A DNA stretch of 37,529 nt from assembly GCA_016199265.1 (NCBI GenBank), contig JACQGX010000104.1:1-37529 (forward strand). Direction: 5' to 3'. Position numbers and translations under genes: made by a program. The notes under the pieces were generated by a model that worked only from the letters and a program-made list of their open reading frames with translations, was not told where the DNA came from and searched no databases. This document shows positions 24,729-31,981 of this stretch, piece by piece. This DNA is from Chloroflexota bacterium (lineage in GTDB: Bacteria; Chloroflexota; UBA11872; UBA12225). The number at the start of each line of letters is the position of its first letter. The first letter of the stretch is position 1.

Positions 24729-24859
24729 CGACTCTCTTCAACGTGTTCGCGAGAAGTGGGTTGTTGGCGATCGCCTTCGCGACTGGTGCATCGAGCCGGC
24801 CGCCGGCAAACTTGACGCGCGCGGTCGTAGACAGCGAGGAGCTCTTTCGGGCTCAGCAT
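24713..24859 (-). CDS. Possible 48-residue sORF coupled to the CoA-transferase stop
   Basis: Its ATG shares an A with the CoA-transferase stop (TAATG, 24857-24861) and its TGA lies in the start of the arabinofuranosidase gene. Thirteen residues look well formed (MLSPKELLAVYDR). After ARQ the frame turns Arg/Cys-rich, while the +1 frame reads VKFAGGRLDAPVAKAIANNP and LLANTLKRVDALR, which looks more natural. It could be a true small coupled peptide or a frameshifted remnant of a longer gene. No family recognised. Confidence 0.25.
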   Translation of the reverse strand: MLSPKELLAVYDRARQVCRRPARCTSREGDRQQPTSREHVEESRCATP

Positions 24860-26076
24860 TAGATCACCCCATTATGCCGTAACTGCTCGACCGCTTCCCT
24901 GGAGTAGCCGAGCTCGCCGAGGACGGCATCGGTATCCTCGCCGAGGGCGGGTGGGATGCGCCGTACCTCTGGCTGGCCCGCGCCATAGCGGATGGGGTGC
25001 TTGAGAAGGCGGACGTGACCGGCCTGCGGGTGGTCGAGCCCGAGGATGGGATCGAGGTGGCAGATGGCGGGGTCGGTGAGGGCGCGCTCGTAGTCGTTGA
25101 CGGGAGCACACCAGACGCCCTTCGGGCGCAGCAGATCGAGCCACTCCTGCGTCGTACGGGTGCGGAGGATCGGATCGAGGCGGCGGCGGATCTCCTCGCG
25201 CTCGACGAGGGCGATCTTCGGGTCCTCGTACGGCTCGAGCTCAGGTGGACCGCCGAGGGCGTGGCGGATGGTTTTGACCGGAGAGAGCGAGAGCGCGAGG
25301 TAGCCGTCCTGCGTCTCATAGATGCCGTACGGTGCGGGGTGAAAGGCCGAGCCGAGGGACTCGTGCGGCCGCTCGACGTGGCCGCCGTTCAGGAAGTAGA
25401 CGAGCGGCTCCATCTGGAGATCGAGCGCCGATTGGACCATGGTGACCTCGACGCGCTGGCCTGCGCCGGTGCGCTGCCGGTGGAAGAGGGCGCCGAGGAT
25501 GCCCATGGCCAGGAGGGCGGCGCCGTGCTGGTCGACCGCCGGGGTGCCGAGCGGCGTGGGCGGATCGCCCGCGCGCCCCGTGATCGCCGGCAGGCCGGTC
25601 ATGGCCTGGATGAGCAGGTCCTGGCCGGGCAGGTCGCGGTAGGGGCTGTCGCCGCCGTAGCCGGAGGCGGAAGCATAGACGATGTTCGGGTTGATCTGCT
25701 TCACGGCGTCGTAGCCTAGGCCGAACCGGTCCATGACGCCGGGCCGGAAGTTCTCGACGAGGACGTCGGCGCCGGCGACAAGGCGGCGGGCAACATCCCG
25801 GCCATCTGGGTGTTTGAGGTCGAGGCGGAGACTGCGCACGTTGCGATGCGCGAGGAGATAGAAGGCGCTGACGCCGTCGAGGAAGGTGTCGCCGCCGGCC
25901 CAGGTGCGCTCCCAGGCACCGGAGGGCGGCTCGACCTTGACGACCTCGGCGCCCATGTCGGCGAGGTACTGGACGGCGGCGGGGCCCAGCAGAAACTGGG
26001 TGAAGGCGGCGATCTTGATGCCGGCAAGGAGCGCGAGGGGCCGAGCGGGCGGCGGTGGAGTCTTCGTCGTGACCAT
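24859..26076 (-). CDS. CaiB/BaiF-type (class III) CoA-transferase
   Basis: The 405-residue protein has GIKIAAFTQFLLGPAAVQYL, ADMGAEVVKVEPPSGAWERT, LVENFRPGVMDRFGLGYDAV and GTPAVDQHGA with the catalytic Asp182 that forms the acyl-aspartyl intermediate. The family moves CoA between carboxylic acids (formyl, carnitine, benzylsuccinate, others); the specific acids are unknown. ATG 26076 is chosen because the family motif starts 19 residues later; the frame stays open to 26418 but those residues are antisense to the isomerase gene. It lies 88 bp after that gene on the same strand. Its position next to sugar enzymes is unusual for this family. Confidence 0.88.
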   Translation of the reverse strand: MVTTKTPPPPARPLALLAGIKIAAFTQFLLGPAAVQYLADMGAEVVKVEPPSGAWERTWAGGDTFLDGVSAFYLLAHRNVRSLRLDLKHPDGRDVARRLVAGADVLVENFRPGVMDRFGLGYDAVKQINPNIVYASASGYGGDSPYRDLPGQDLLIQAMTGLPAITGRAGDPPTPLGTPAVDQHGAALLAMGILGALFHRQRTGAGQRVEVTMVQSALDLQMEPLVYFLNGGHVERPHESLGSAFHPAPYGIYETQDGYLALSLSPVKTIRHALGGPPELEPYEDPKIALVEREEIRRRLDPILRTRTTQEWLDLLRPKGVWCAPVNDYERALTDPAICHLDPILGLDHPQAGHVRLLKHPIRYGAGQPEVRRIPPALGEDTDAVLGELGYSREAVEQLRHNGVI

Positions 26077-26164
26077 GTGTATGTTCGTGCCGGATTTAGT
26101 GGATAACTTCCATGAGTGCGCCCTGCGAACCCGGTGATGGCCGGCGGGCGGGCCATGCGCTTGG

Positions 26165-27016
26165 TTAGCCTGTGTTTGCCGGCGTACGGACAATGCCGGC
26201 GGCGCGCTCGGCGGCGACAAAGACGTCGCGCATGCGCAGGATGTTGCCGGGGATGTCGTCCGGCTCTCCCGGGCCGGCGTCGAGGGGGAGCGTGTCGATG
26301 TACTCGATGGCGAACTTGCCGGAATAGCCGTGCGCGTGGAGCTGGGCGGCGATCGACTGGAAGTTGACGCGGCCGCAGCCAGCGGGCACCTGAATGTGGT
26401 CCCGATCGCTGCCGGCATCGCGCAGGTGGACGTGGCGCACGAACGGGAAGACGGCGCTGAAGTCGGCGCCCTGGTTGGGACCCGCGTGGAGGTGGCTGGG
26501 ATCGAGCGTCAGAGCGAGGCCCGGCACTGCCTCACAAAGCCGGACGGCGGCGGCGGGCAACTCGGCGATCTGGTCGACGTGCGTCTCGACGGCGAGCTGC
26601 ACGCCGCGATCGGCGGCAATGGCGACGAGCGCCCGCAGGCGGGCGACCTCGTCGCCAAACGGGGTGCCGCGTTTGGCGGCGTCGAGGCGGGCGACGGGAA
26701 CGTCGAGCGCGGCGGCGAAATCGCAGACGGCGGCCCAGCGCTGTTTCTGCTCCGCGAGGTCCGGCGTACGCAGCCCGACGGCGAAGGCGGACACGCGCCG
26801 CATGCCGTGCTTGGCGACGAGGTCTCGGACGCGCGCGGCCTTGTCCCGCACGCGTGCCTCGCCACCGGCGGTGAGGTCGGAGGGGTTGATGTGCGCCCAA
26901 CCTTCCATGACGGCGAGGTCGGCCTGGCTGAACTCGAGGGCGGCGATGCTGGCGAGCGCGACGTCGAGCGGCTGTCTCGACCAGCCGAGGGTGCTCACGA
27001 TAACGTGGTTTGGCAT
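26165..27016 (-). CDS. Sugar phosphate isomerase/epimerase (AP-endonuclease-2-like TIM barrel)
   Basis: The 283-residue TIM-barrel protein has the expected metal-binding set: VQLAVETHVDQ (Glu), LALTLDPSHLHA (Asp, His), VRHVHLRDAG (His) and GKFAIEYIDT (Glu). These are typical of xylose-isomerase-like sugar isomerases or epimerases (IolE/IolI/UlaE neighbourhood); the precise sugar is not readable. ATG 27016 is chosen because AAGGAG lies 7 bp ahead. The frame continues open to 27355 but that part translates the heptad repeat and is not gene. It heads a likely operon with the CoA-transferase and arabinofuranosidase genes. Confidence 0.87.
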   Translation of the reverse strand: MPNHVIVSTLGWSRQPLDVALASIAALEFSQADLAVMEGWAHINPSDLTAGGEARVRDKAARVRDLVAKHGMRRVSAFAVGLRTPDLAEQKQRWAAVCDFAAALDVPVARLDAAKRGTPFGDEVARLRALVAIAADRGVQLAVETHVDQIAELPAAAVRLCEAVPGLALTLDPSHLHAGPNQGADFSAVFPFVRHVHLRDAGSDRDHIQVPAGCGRVNFQSIAAQLHAHGYSGKFAIEYIDTLPLDAGPGEPDDIPGNILRMRDVFVAAERAAGIVRTPANTG

Positions 27017-27029
27017 GGGGTGCTCCTTC

Positions 27030-27112
27030 CTAAACCGAGTGCAAAGTGCAAAATGCAAAGTGCAAAGTGCAAAGTGACGTGGCCTGCGGGTTTCACCTTG
27101 GCTTTGGTTTAG
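27030..27112. repeat. GTGCAAA-heptad hairpin element, copy B
   Basis: The ends are CTAAACC (27030-27036) and GGTTTAG (27106-27112), a perfect 7-bp inversion. Inside are about five (G/A)TGCAAA heptads, then GACGTGGCCTGCGG and CACCTTGGCTTTGG. The non-heptad half closely follows copy A at 10458-10519. It begins 14 bp before the isomerase start and touches its ribosome site. Confidence 0.75.
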
Positions 27113-27176
27113 ACGAAGGACGAAGGGGGCGGCTGCGCGGCCGACTCTTCGTCGTTCGTCGTTCGTCGTTGGTCTG
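27112..27176. repeat. GACGAAG/GTTCGTC heptad hairpin element, copy 2
   Basis: The left arm is GACGAAG-GACGAAG and the right arm CTTCGTC, GTTCGTC, GTTCGTC, GTTGGTC, around a GC core GGGGCGGCTGCGCGGCC. The right arm matches that of 14334-14419. It abuts copy B of the GTGCAAA element directly, so two different elements are stacked end to end. Confidence 0.7.
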
Positions 27177-27241
27177 CCGTCATGGTATCGCAGAGACGGC
27201 GGCGGTGGCGCGCGGCGGCGCGATGTGCCATCCTTGAGCGC

Positions 27242-27660
27242 ATGGCGAAAGAGAAGCAGGCTATTAGAGCGGGGGTGCCGTGGCCACACGGGACGGCGCT
27301 GCTGGAGGAGATCGCGTCGACGCGACCGGTGCGGGGCAGTCTGGCGCTGTGGCACCTGGGGCAGTCCGGGTTTGTGGCGAAGGGCGGCGACGTGACGTTG
27401 TACTTCGATCCGTTCCTCTCGCCGTCGTCGGGCAAACTCCGGGGATGGTCGAGCGGCTGGCGGGCCTCGATGTGGACGTGGCGCTGATTCCGATCAACGG
27501 GCGCGACTGGTTCCGAGAGCAGCGCCAGATCATCGGGAATACCGACTACCGCGAGGCGGCCGACCTGGGGCATGCGATAGGGGCGGACGTGATCGTGCCG
27601 ACGCACTTCGACATGTTTGCGGGGAATCCGGGGCATCCCGGCCTGTTCGTCGACTACTGC
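27242..27660 (+). pseudogene. Metallo-beta-lactamase-fold hydrolase (UlaG-like), deleted and frameshifted
   Basis: The start MAKEKQAIRAGVPWPHGTAL leads to LALWHLGQSGFVAKGGDVTL then YFDPFLSPSSG, the beginning of an UlaG-like (L-ascorbate-6-phosphate lactonase type) fold. At about 27435 the frame breaks. The next frame reads MVERLAGLDVDVALIPINGR, DWFREQRQIIGNTDYREAAD, LGHAIGADVIVPTHFDMFAG, the family's C-terminal third. The HxHxDH metal site and about 100 residues are missing, so it cannot be active. Two lesions (in-frame loss plus frameshift) argue for real decay rather than one sequencing error. Confidence 0.75.
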
Positions 27661-27702
27661 ACGGGGAGAGGGGGCTTAGACACGGGGAGAGGGGGGCTTA
27701 GA
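27660..27702. repeat. Tandem duplication covering the dnaQ-like stop
   Basis: CACGGGGAGAGGGGGCTTAGA (27660-27680, shown as 21 bp by position) is followed at once by a 22-bp near copy (27681-27702) with one extra G. The stop codon of the minus-strand exonuclease (TAA, 27698-27700) is in the second copy and an equivalent TAA is in the first. Confidence 0.7.
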
Positions 27703-28327
27703 TGGTGCCGGTGGCGATGTGGTGGATGAGGTCGAGGGTGGCGCGACAGTCGTCGAGGGCCTGATGCTTGGCGAACCGGTAGCTGCCGGTGCGAGGGAGA
27801 GGCTGCCACATGAAGTGGCCGTGGCGGTTCGACCACCGGCCGACGTAGCGTGCGTACTGCTCCATGGCGCACTGCCAGATGGTGGTGAGGTCGCCGATGC
27901 CGTAGAGTAGCGCGGTCTGGCGCAGAACGCGCGCGTCGTAGTTGGCGTTGTAGGCGACGATCGTCTTGCCTTGGACGAGATCGAAGAGGTCGGGGTAGAT
28001 CACCGGGTAGGGAGGGGCGTGGGCGACGGCGTCGTCGGTGATGCCGTGGATGGCGGTGGCGTCGCGCGGGATGGGGTGGGTGGGGCGTATGAGCGTGTCG
28101 AGCAGTGTCGCGCCATTGGGGTCTACGACTGCAAGCTGGACGACTTCGGCCAGACCGTCGAGGCCGGTGGTCTCGGTGTCGAGCACGACCCAGTCGCGGC
28201 GGGCGAGCAGTCGATGGGCCCACTGCTGGGCGCTCACGCGGGCGCCGTTACGGTTGGGCTGGCCGATGGAGCCGCTGTAGCCATTGACGCTGTGGCGGTC
28301 GGAAGCGTCGTAGCGCAAATCATTCAT
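27698..28327 (-). CDS. DnaQ-family DEDDh 3'-5' exonuclease (Pol III epsilon-like)
   Basis: The 209-residue protein has Exo I VLDTETTGL (Asp50, Glu52), Exo II NANYDARVL (Asp131) and Exo III KHQALDDCRA (His188, Asp193), a complete DEDDh active site. AIHGITDDAVAHAP is the usual epsilon-type segment. Members proofread or trim DNA or RNA; this one lacks any polymerase-binding tail I can identify. ATG 28327 is chosen because GGAGAGGGTG lies 3-12 bp upstream; the frame is open to 28399 with no such support. It stands alone, next to a pseudogene. Confidence 0.87.
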   Translation of the reverse strand: MNDLRYDASDRHSVNGYSGSIGQPNRNGARVSAQQWAHRLLARRDWVVLDTETTGLDGLAEVVQLAVVDPNGATLLDTLIRPTHPIPRDATAIHGITDDAVAHAPPYPVIYPDLFDLVQGKTIVAYNANYDARVLRQTALLYGIGDLTTIWQCAMEQYARYVGRWSNRHGHFMWQPLPRTGSYRFAKHQALDDCRATLDLIHHIATGTI

Positions 28328-28724
28328 TTCACCCTCTCCAATATCAAACGCAGTTTTGCCGGACCAGTCTTGACCGACTAACGGAACGCTTCGCCCCATG
28401 GCTCGCGTGGCCGCCGCGATCCGTTACCGTGTATCGGGCGGTCAGAATAACAGGCTCGGCAGCGTGGTGTCAAATGGAGGGTGTATGAAACCGCCGATTG
28501 ACGCACGTTGCACACACGCGGCACAACCGTCGGCGGCCTTTAGCGCGTACTATGAATAGGTGCAATCCGTGGTACAAAGATTGCTATTCGTAACACAATG
28601 GCGTTGGCTGTCTCGCCTGTCTGTTCGCTTGATGGGCCGGTTACGTCCCAGTCACTGGTCTGACGAGGCGTGGAACAGGGCCGATGAACCCGAGCCGTCC
28701 AAGTAGTCCGATGGGGGCACAATC
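28328..28724. other. Intergenic region before the signalling operon
   Basis: No gene is supported. One small candidate is ATG 28485 to TAG 28557-28559 (24 residues, MKPPIDARCTHAAQPSAAFS…), behind GGAGG at only 4 bp, with no recognisable feature. The region must hold divergent promoters for the exonuclease and the kinase operon, but I see no convincing -35/-10 pair. No riboswitch-like structure recognised. Confidence 0.35.
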
Positions 28725-31616
28725 GTGGTCTTGAGGGGGGCGATTGCCGCGGGGGCGGTGATCGGCGGCGCATTTGTGCTGCTGGCCTTCTTGCCGGTGG
28801 TGCATGCTATCCCGTGGGAGCCGCTGGCGCAGCTTCCGCTCCCGGTGGGCTTTCCGGCGGCCGCCTGGCCGCTCTTCTTGACCGGCGTCTACGCCGTGCA
28901 CCGCGCCGGCCGGGCCATCCGGAACTGGCGCGAAGCGCTACTGGCCGGCGCGATCGCCGGCGCGACGGCGGCGGTCGTGGGCCTCGTCGTCTTCGTCGTC
29001 TCCGATATTCCAGGCAAGCCGCCGCCAATCCTGAGTCGCTTGGGTGACGGCCGTTGGGATCTGGTGTCGGTGCTCCGCGACAGCCCTTTTCGTGTGCCGC
29101 GCGAGCGACTGCTGCTCGATCTGCCGGCGCTGCTTCCGTTTTCGTGGACGTATGCCCGGACGATCGCCGAAGGCGTTCGGGTGTCGCAGCTCCCCATCAC
29201 GATCCCTCTGTTCTTTCCCGCTGGGGCATTCCTCTCTGCGCTCCAAGCGCTCCTCTATTTCGTGCTGGCCGAACAAGTCAGGCGGGGCAACGACCCGGTG
29301 CGGCTCATTGCCCGTCTACGTGCCAGCTTCCAGAGTAAATTGCTCGTCGGATTCACGCTGGTGAGCTTCATCATCTCGTTCGTTGGGTGGCAGGGGTACC
29401 GGCTGATGGAGGACATACACCTGCGCGTGCATACCGGCCGGGCGACGCAGCACCTTCTCGACCACGTTGTGCGCGTCCAGGAGACGCTGCACGAGCATGG
29501 GGTTGTCTTGGCTCGGCTGGCAGAATCGCCGGATGCGAACGCCGCACGCGAGTTGGCGCGGCTCGCGCAGCTAGCCGAAGCCGAGGTCAACCACCTAAAG
29601 ACGGTCCCGCCGCCGCCGCACGCGGTGACAGAAATCGGCGTGGCCGGAAGCGCTTTGGCGCGTGAGGCCGAAGTGCGGCTGCCGATGTTTCGTGAGGTCG
29701 ATGCGCGTCTGGCGGAGCTCAGACGTGGCGTTGCCGAGATGGCGGCATTCCTGGCGGAGGGGAACGTGCCGGCGGCGCAGGCGCGGGCGGCATCGCTCCT
29801 CGCGACACAGCGGGCAGCAGAGGCCGCCGTTGGCGTGGTGGCCGGCGACATCAACCGTGCTCTCGTCGAGTGGATGGCGCAGTCGGACGACCAGAGCCAC
29901 AGCCAGGAGATCTTCCTCCTGTTGCTCATGGCGCCGCTGGCCACGCTGCTGGCCATCGTTCTGGGGCAGGTATTCGCGCAGGTCGTCGTGCGGCCGGTGC
30001 ACCAAGTGAATGCGGCGCTGACACGCATCGGCGCTGGGGATTTCTCCACGCGCGTGCGGGTGGAGAATCACGACGAACTCGGGCAACTGGCCGGTCAGGT
30101 GAACCGGATGAGTGAGGAAGTTGGCAGGCTTACGGCGGCGATCGAGCAGGAACGAGCCACGTTGGCCGCGGTGATGGCCAGCATGAGCGATGGACTGCTG
30201 GTACTCGACGCCGGTCAGCGCGTGCGCTACAGCAACGCGCGGGCAGCGGCCCTGCTGGAGACGACGTCACGCACACTCGTCGGTCTGACCGCCGAAGCGG
30301 TTATTGAGTCGATAGACGACGCGCTCGTCGATCCGGAAGCGACGCGCGCAACCTGGATGCGAGCGTTTGCCGCCCCGTCGAGCCAGCCGAGCTTTGAATT
30401 GGGCACACTCAGCCCGCGGCGGCGCGACGTGCAGGTGCAGGTGTTCTCCGTGGTGGACGAGGGCGGGGCCTCACGCGGCGCGGGGGTGATCCTGCGTGAC
30501 GTGACTGAACAGCATGACTTGCAGCGCACCAAGGACGAACTGGTGTCGGTGGTGAGTCACGAGTTACGCACGCCACTGGCCAGCCTGGTCGGCTTCGCCG
30601 AGCTGCTCCTCACGCGCGACCATCTAGAGGTGCAGCGTCGCCGTTTCCTGACGATCATGCTCGAGGAGGGGCGGCGGTTGACGGCGTTGATCAACGACTT
30701 CCTGGACCTGCAACGGCTGGAGAGCGGGCGTCAGCCGCTCACGCTCGCGCCGGTCGACCCCGCCCGCTTGCTGGTTCGCGCGATCGAGGCCGCCGGCGAC
30801 GAGCCGACGCACCCGATGGTGTTGGACGTGCCGGACGCGCTCCCCTTGGTTAATGCCGATGCAGAGCGCATTCATCAGGTCCTGGCGAATCTCGTCAGCA
30901 ACGCGCGAAAATACTCCCCTCAAGGGGGTGAGGTGCGCCTGTCTGCCCGGCTGGTGGATGGCATGCTGGAGCTCTCGGTGGCCGATCAGGGGCTGGGCTT
31001 GCCGCCCGATGCGGTCCCCCGTCTCTTCAACAAGTTCTTCCGCGTCGACAACTCCGACCGCCGGACGATCAGCGGCACCGGCCTCGGTCTGGCGATCTGC
31101 CGGCAGATTGTGGAGGCGCATGGCGGGAGGATTTGGGCCGAGTCGGCCGGCCTCGGCCTGGGTTCACGCTTCTGCTTTACGTTGCCGCTGGCCGCCGCCG
31201 GTGCCACCGGGGGAGATGTGCTTATCGTGGAGGACGATCCCGGTTTCGGGCACCTGCTGGAAGCGGAGCTGGTGGTGCGGGGGATGACGGCGGTGTGCGC
31301 CGGCAGCGCCGCGGCGGCGCGAGCGTACGTTTCCAGAGTTCGCCCTCATGCCGTGGTGCTCGACTTGCTGCTGCCCGCCGATCAGGGCGAACAGCTCCTG
31401 GCGCAACTGCGCGAGACCGGACTGGGACCGGTGCCGGTGGTGGTGGTCACGGTTAAGGATGTCGACGACGACGAGCGAGCGCGGTTGGGGGCGCTGGGCG
31501 CGATCGCGGTGCTCCAAAAGGGGCCGCAAGCGGCTTCGCGCGCCGCGGAGGCCGTCCGGACCGCGCTGGCCGGTGACGCCGAACAGCCCAACAGAGAGGA
31601 GGTAACGGTGGTATGA
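28725..31616 (+). CDS. Membrane hybrid sensor histidine kinase with C-terminal receiver
   Basis: The protein has 963 residues. The first 200 hold about five hydrophobic segments. A membrane helix near residue 206 is followed by a roughly 170-residue helical sensor (VRVQETLHEHGVVLARLAES … VAGDINRALVEW), another helix (396-420), a HAMP domain (FAQVVVRPVHQVNAALTRIG … DELGQLAGQVNRMSEE), a PAS-like domain (about 480-590), HisKA with SHELRTPL (His612), and HATPase_c (NLVSNARKYSP, DQGLGLP, GTGLGLAI). A REC domain follows directly (VLIVEDDPGFG, phospho-Asp880 in VVLDLLLP). GTG 28725 with GGGGGC upstream is chosen. It overlaps the next gene by 4 bp. It senses an unknown external cue. Confidence 0.9.
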   Translation: MVLRGAIAAGAVIGGAFVLLAFLPVVHAIPWEPLAQLPLPVGFPAAAWPLFLTGVYAVHRAGRAIRNWREALLAGAIAGATAAVVGLVVFVVSDIPGKPPPILSRLGDGRWDLVSVLRDSPFRVPRERLLLDLPALLPFSWTYARTIAEGVRVSQLPITIPLFFPAGAFLSALQALLYFVLAEQVRRGNDPVRLIARLRASFQSKLLVGFTLVSFIISFVGWQGYRLMEDIHLRVHTGRATQHLLDHVVRVQETLHEHGVVLARLAESPDANAARELARLAQLAEAEVNHLKTVPPPPHAVTEIGVAGSALAREAEVRLPMFREVDARLAELRRGVAEMAAFLAEGNVPAAQARAASLLATQRAAEAAVGVVAGDINRALVEWMAQSDDQSHSQEIFLLLLMAPLATLLAIVLGQVFAQVVVRPVHQVNAALTRIGAGDFSTRVRVENHDELGQLAGQVNRMSEEVGRLTAAIEQERATLAAVMASMSDGLLVLDAGQRVRYSNARAAALLETTSRTLVGLTAEAVIESIDDALVDPEATRATWMRAFAAPSSQPSFELGTLSPRRRDVQVQVFSVVDEGGASRGAGVILRDVTEQHDLQRTKDELVSVVSHELRTPLASLVGFAELLLTRDHLEVQRRRFLTIMLEEGRRLTALINDFLDLQRLESGRQPLTLAPVDPARLLVRAIEAAGDEPTHPMVLDVPDALPLVNADAERIHQVLANLVSNARKYSPQGGEVRLSARLVDGMLELSVADQGLGLPPDAVPRLFNKFFRVDNSDRRTISGTGLGLAICRQIVEAHGGRIWAESAGLGLGSRFCFTLPLAAAGATGGDVLIVEDDPGFGHLLEAELVVRGMTAVCAGSAAAARAYVSRVRPHAVVLDLLLPADQGEQLLAQLRETGLGPVPVVVVTVKDVDDDERARLGALGAIAVLQKGPQAASRAAEAVRTALAGDAEQPNREEVTVV

Positions 31617-31981
31617 ATAGGGTGCTGATCGCCGACGACGAGCCGAACTTGCGGCTGCTGGTGTCGGCGACGATTGCTTCCGAGGAGTGCGAGGTGGTCG
31701 AGGCGGCCGATGGCGACGAGGCCTGGGCATTGATCGAGCAGAACCCCCCGCGCGTCGCGCTCCTCGACGTGCAGATGCCGGGGCGTACCGGGCTCGAGCT
31801 GGCGCGGGCGATCAAGGAACGGTCTGACCTAGCGGGAATCACGGTCATCATGCTGACGTCCAAGGCCCAGCAGGCGGACATTCAGGCCGGGCTGGCCGCT
31901 GGGGCCGACGTCTACCTCACCAAGCCGTTCTCTCCGCTTGAGCTGCTTGGTGTTGTCGAGCATGCGCTGGAGACGGCATGA
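31613..31981 (+). CDS. Single-domain response regulator (CheY-like)
   Basis: The 122-residue receiver domain has the acidic pocket Asp8-Asp9-Glu10, phospho-acceptor Asp52 (LLDVQMPG), Thr82 and Lys104 (YLTKPF). It has no output domain, so it must act by protein contact or pass phosphate on. Its ATG overlaps the kinase stop (ATGA, 31613-31616) and its stop overlaps the cyclase start, so all three are translationally coupled. The likely phosphodonor is the kinase upstream; the cyclase is a plausible target (inference). Confidence 0.92.
   Translation: MNRVLIADDEPNLRLLVSATIASEECEVVEAADGDEAWALIEQNPPRVALLDVQMPGRTGLELARAIKERSDLAGITVIMLTSKAQQADIQAGLAAGADVYLTKPFSPLELLGVVEHALETA

Noticed and set aside
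26077-26418. N-terminal extension of the CoA-transferase frame
   Set aside because: These residues are Ser/Pro/Arg-rich and antisense to the isomerase gene; the family start fits ATG 26076.
10458-27176. Heptad arrays as CRISPR
   Set aside because: Units are 7-9 bp without 25-40-bp repeats or unique spacers, and no cas genes are nearby.
27017-27355. N-terminal extension of the isomerase frame
   Set aside because: It translates the heptad repeats (HFALCTLHFALC) and a ribosome site fits ATG 27016.
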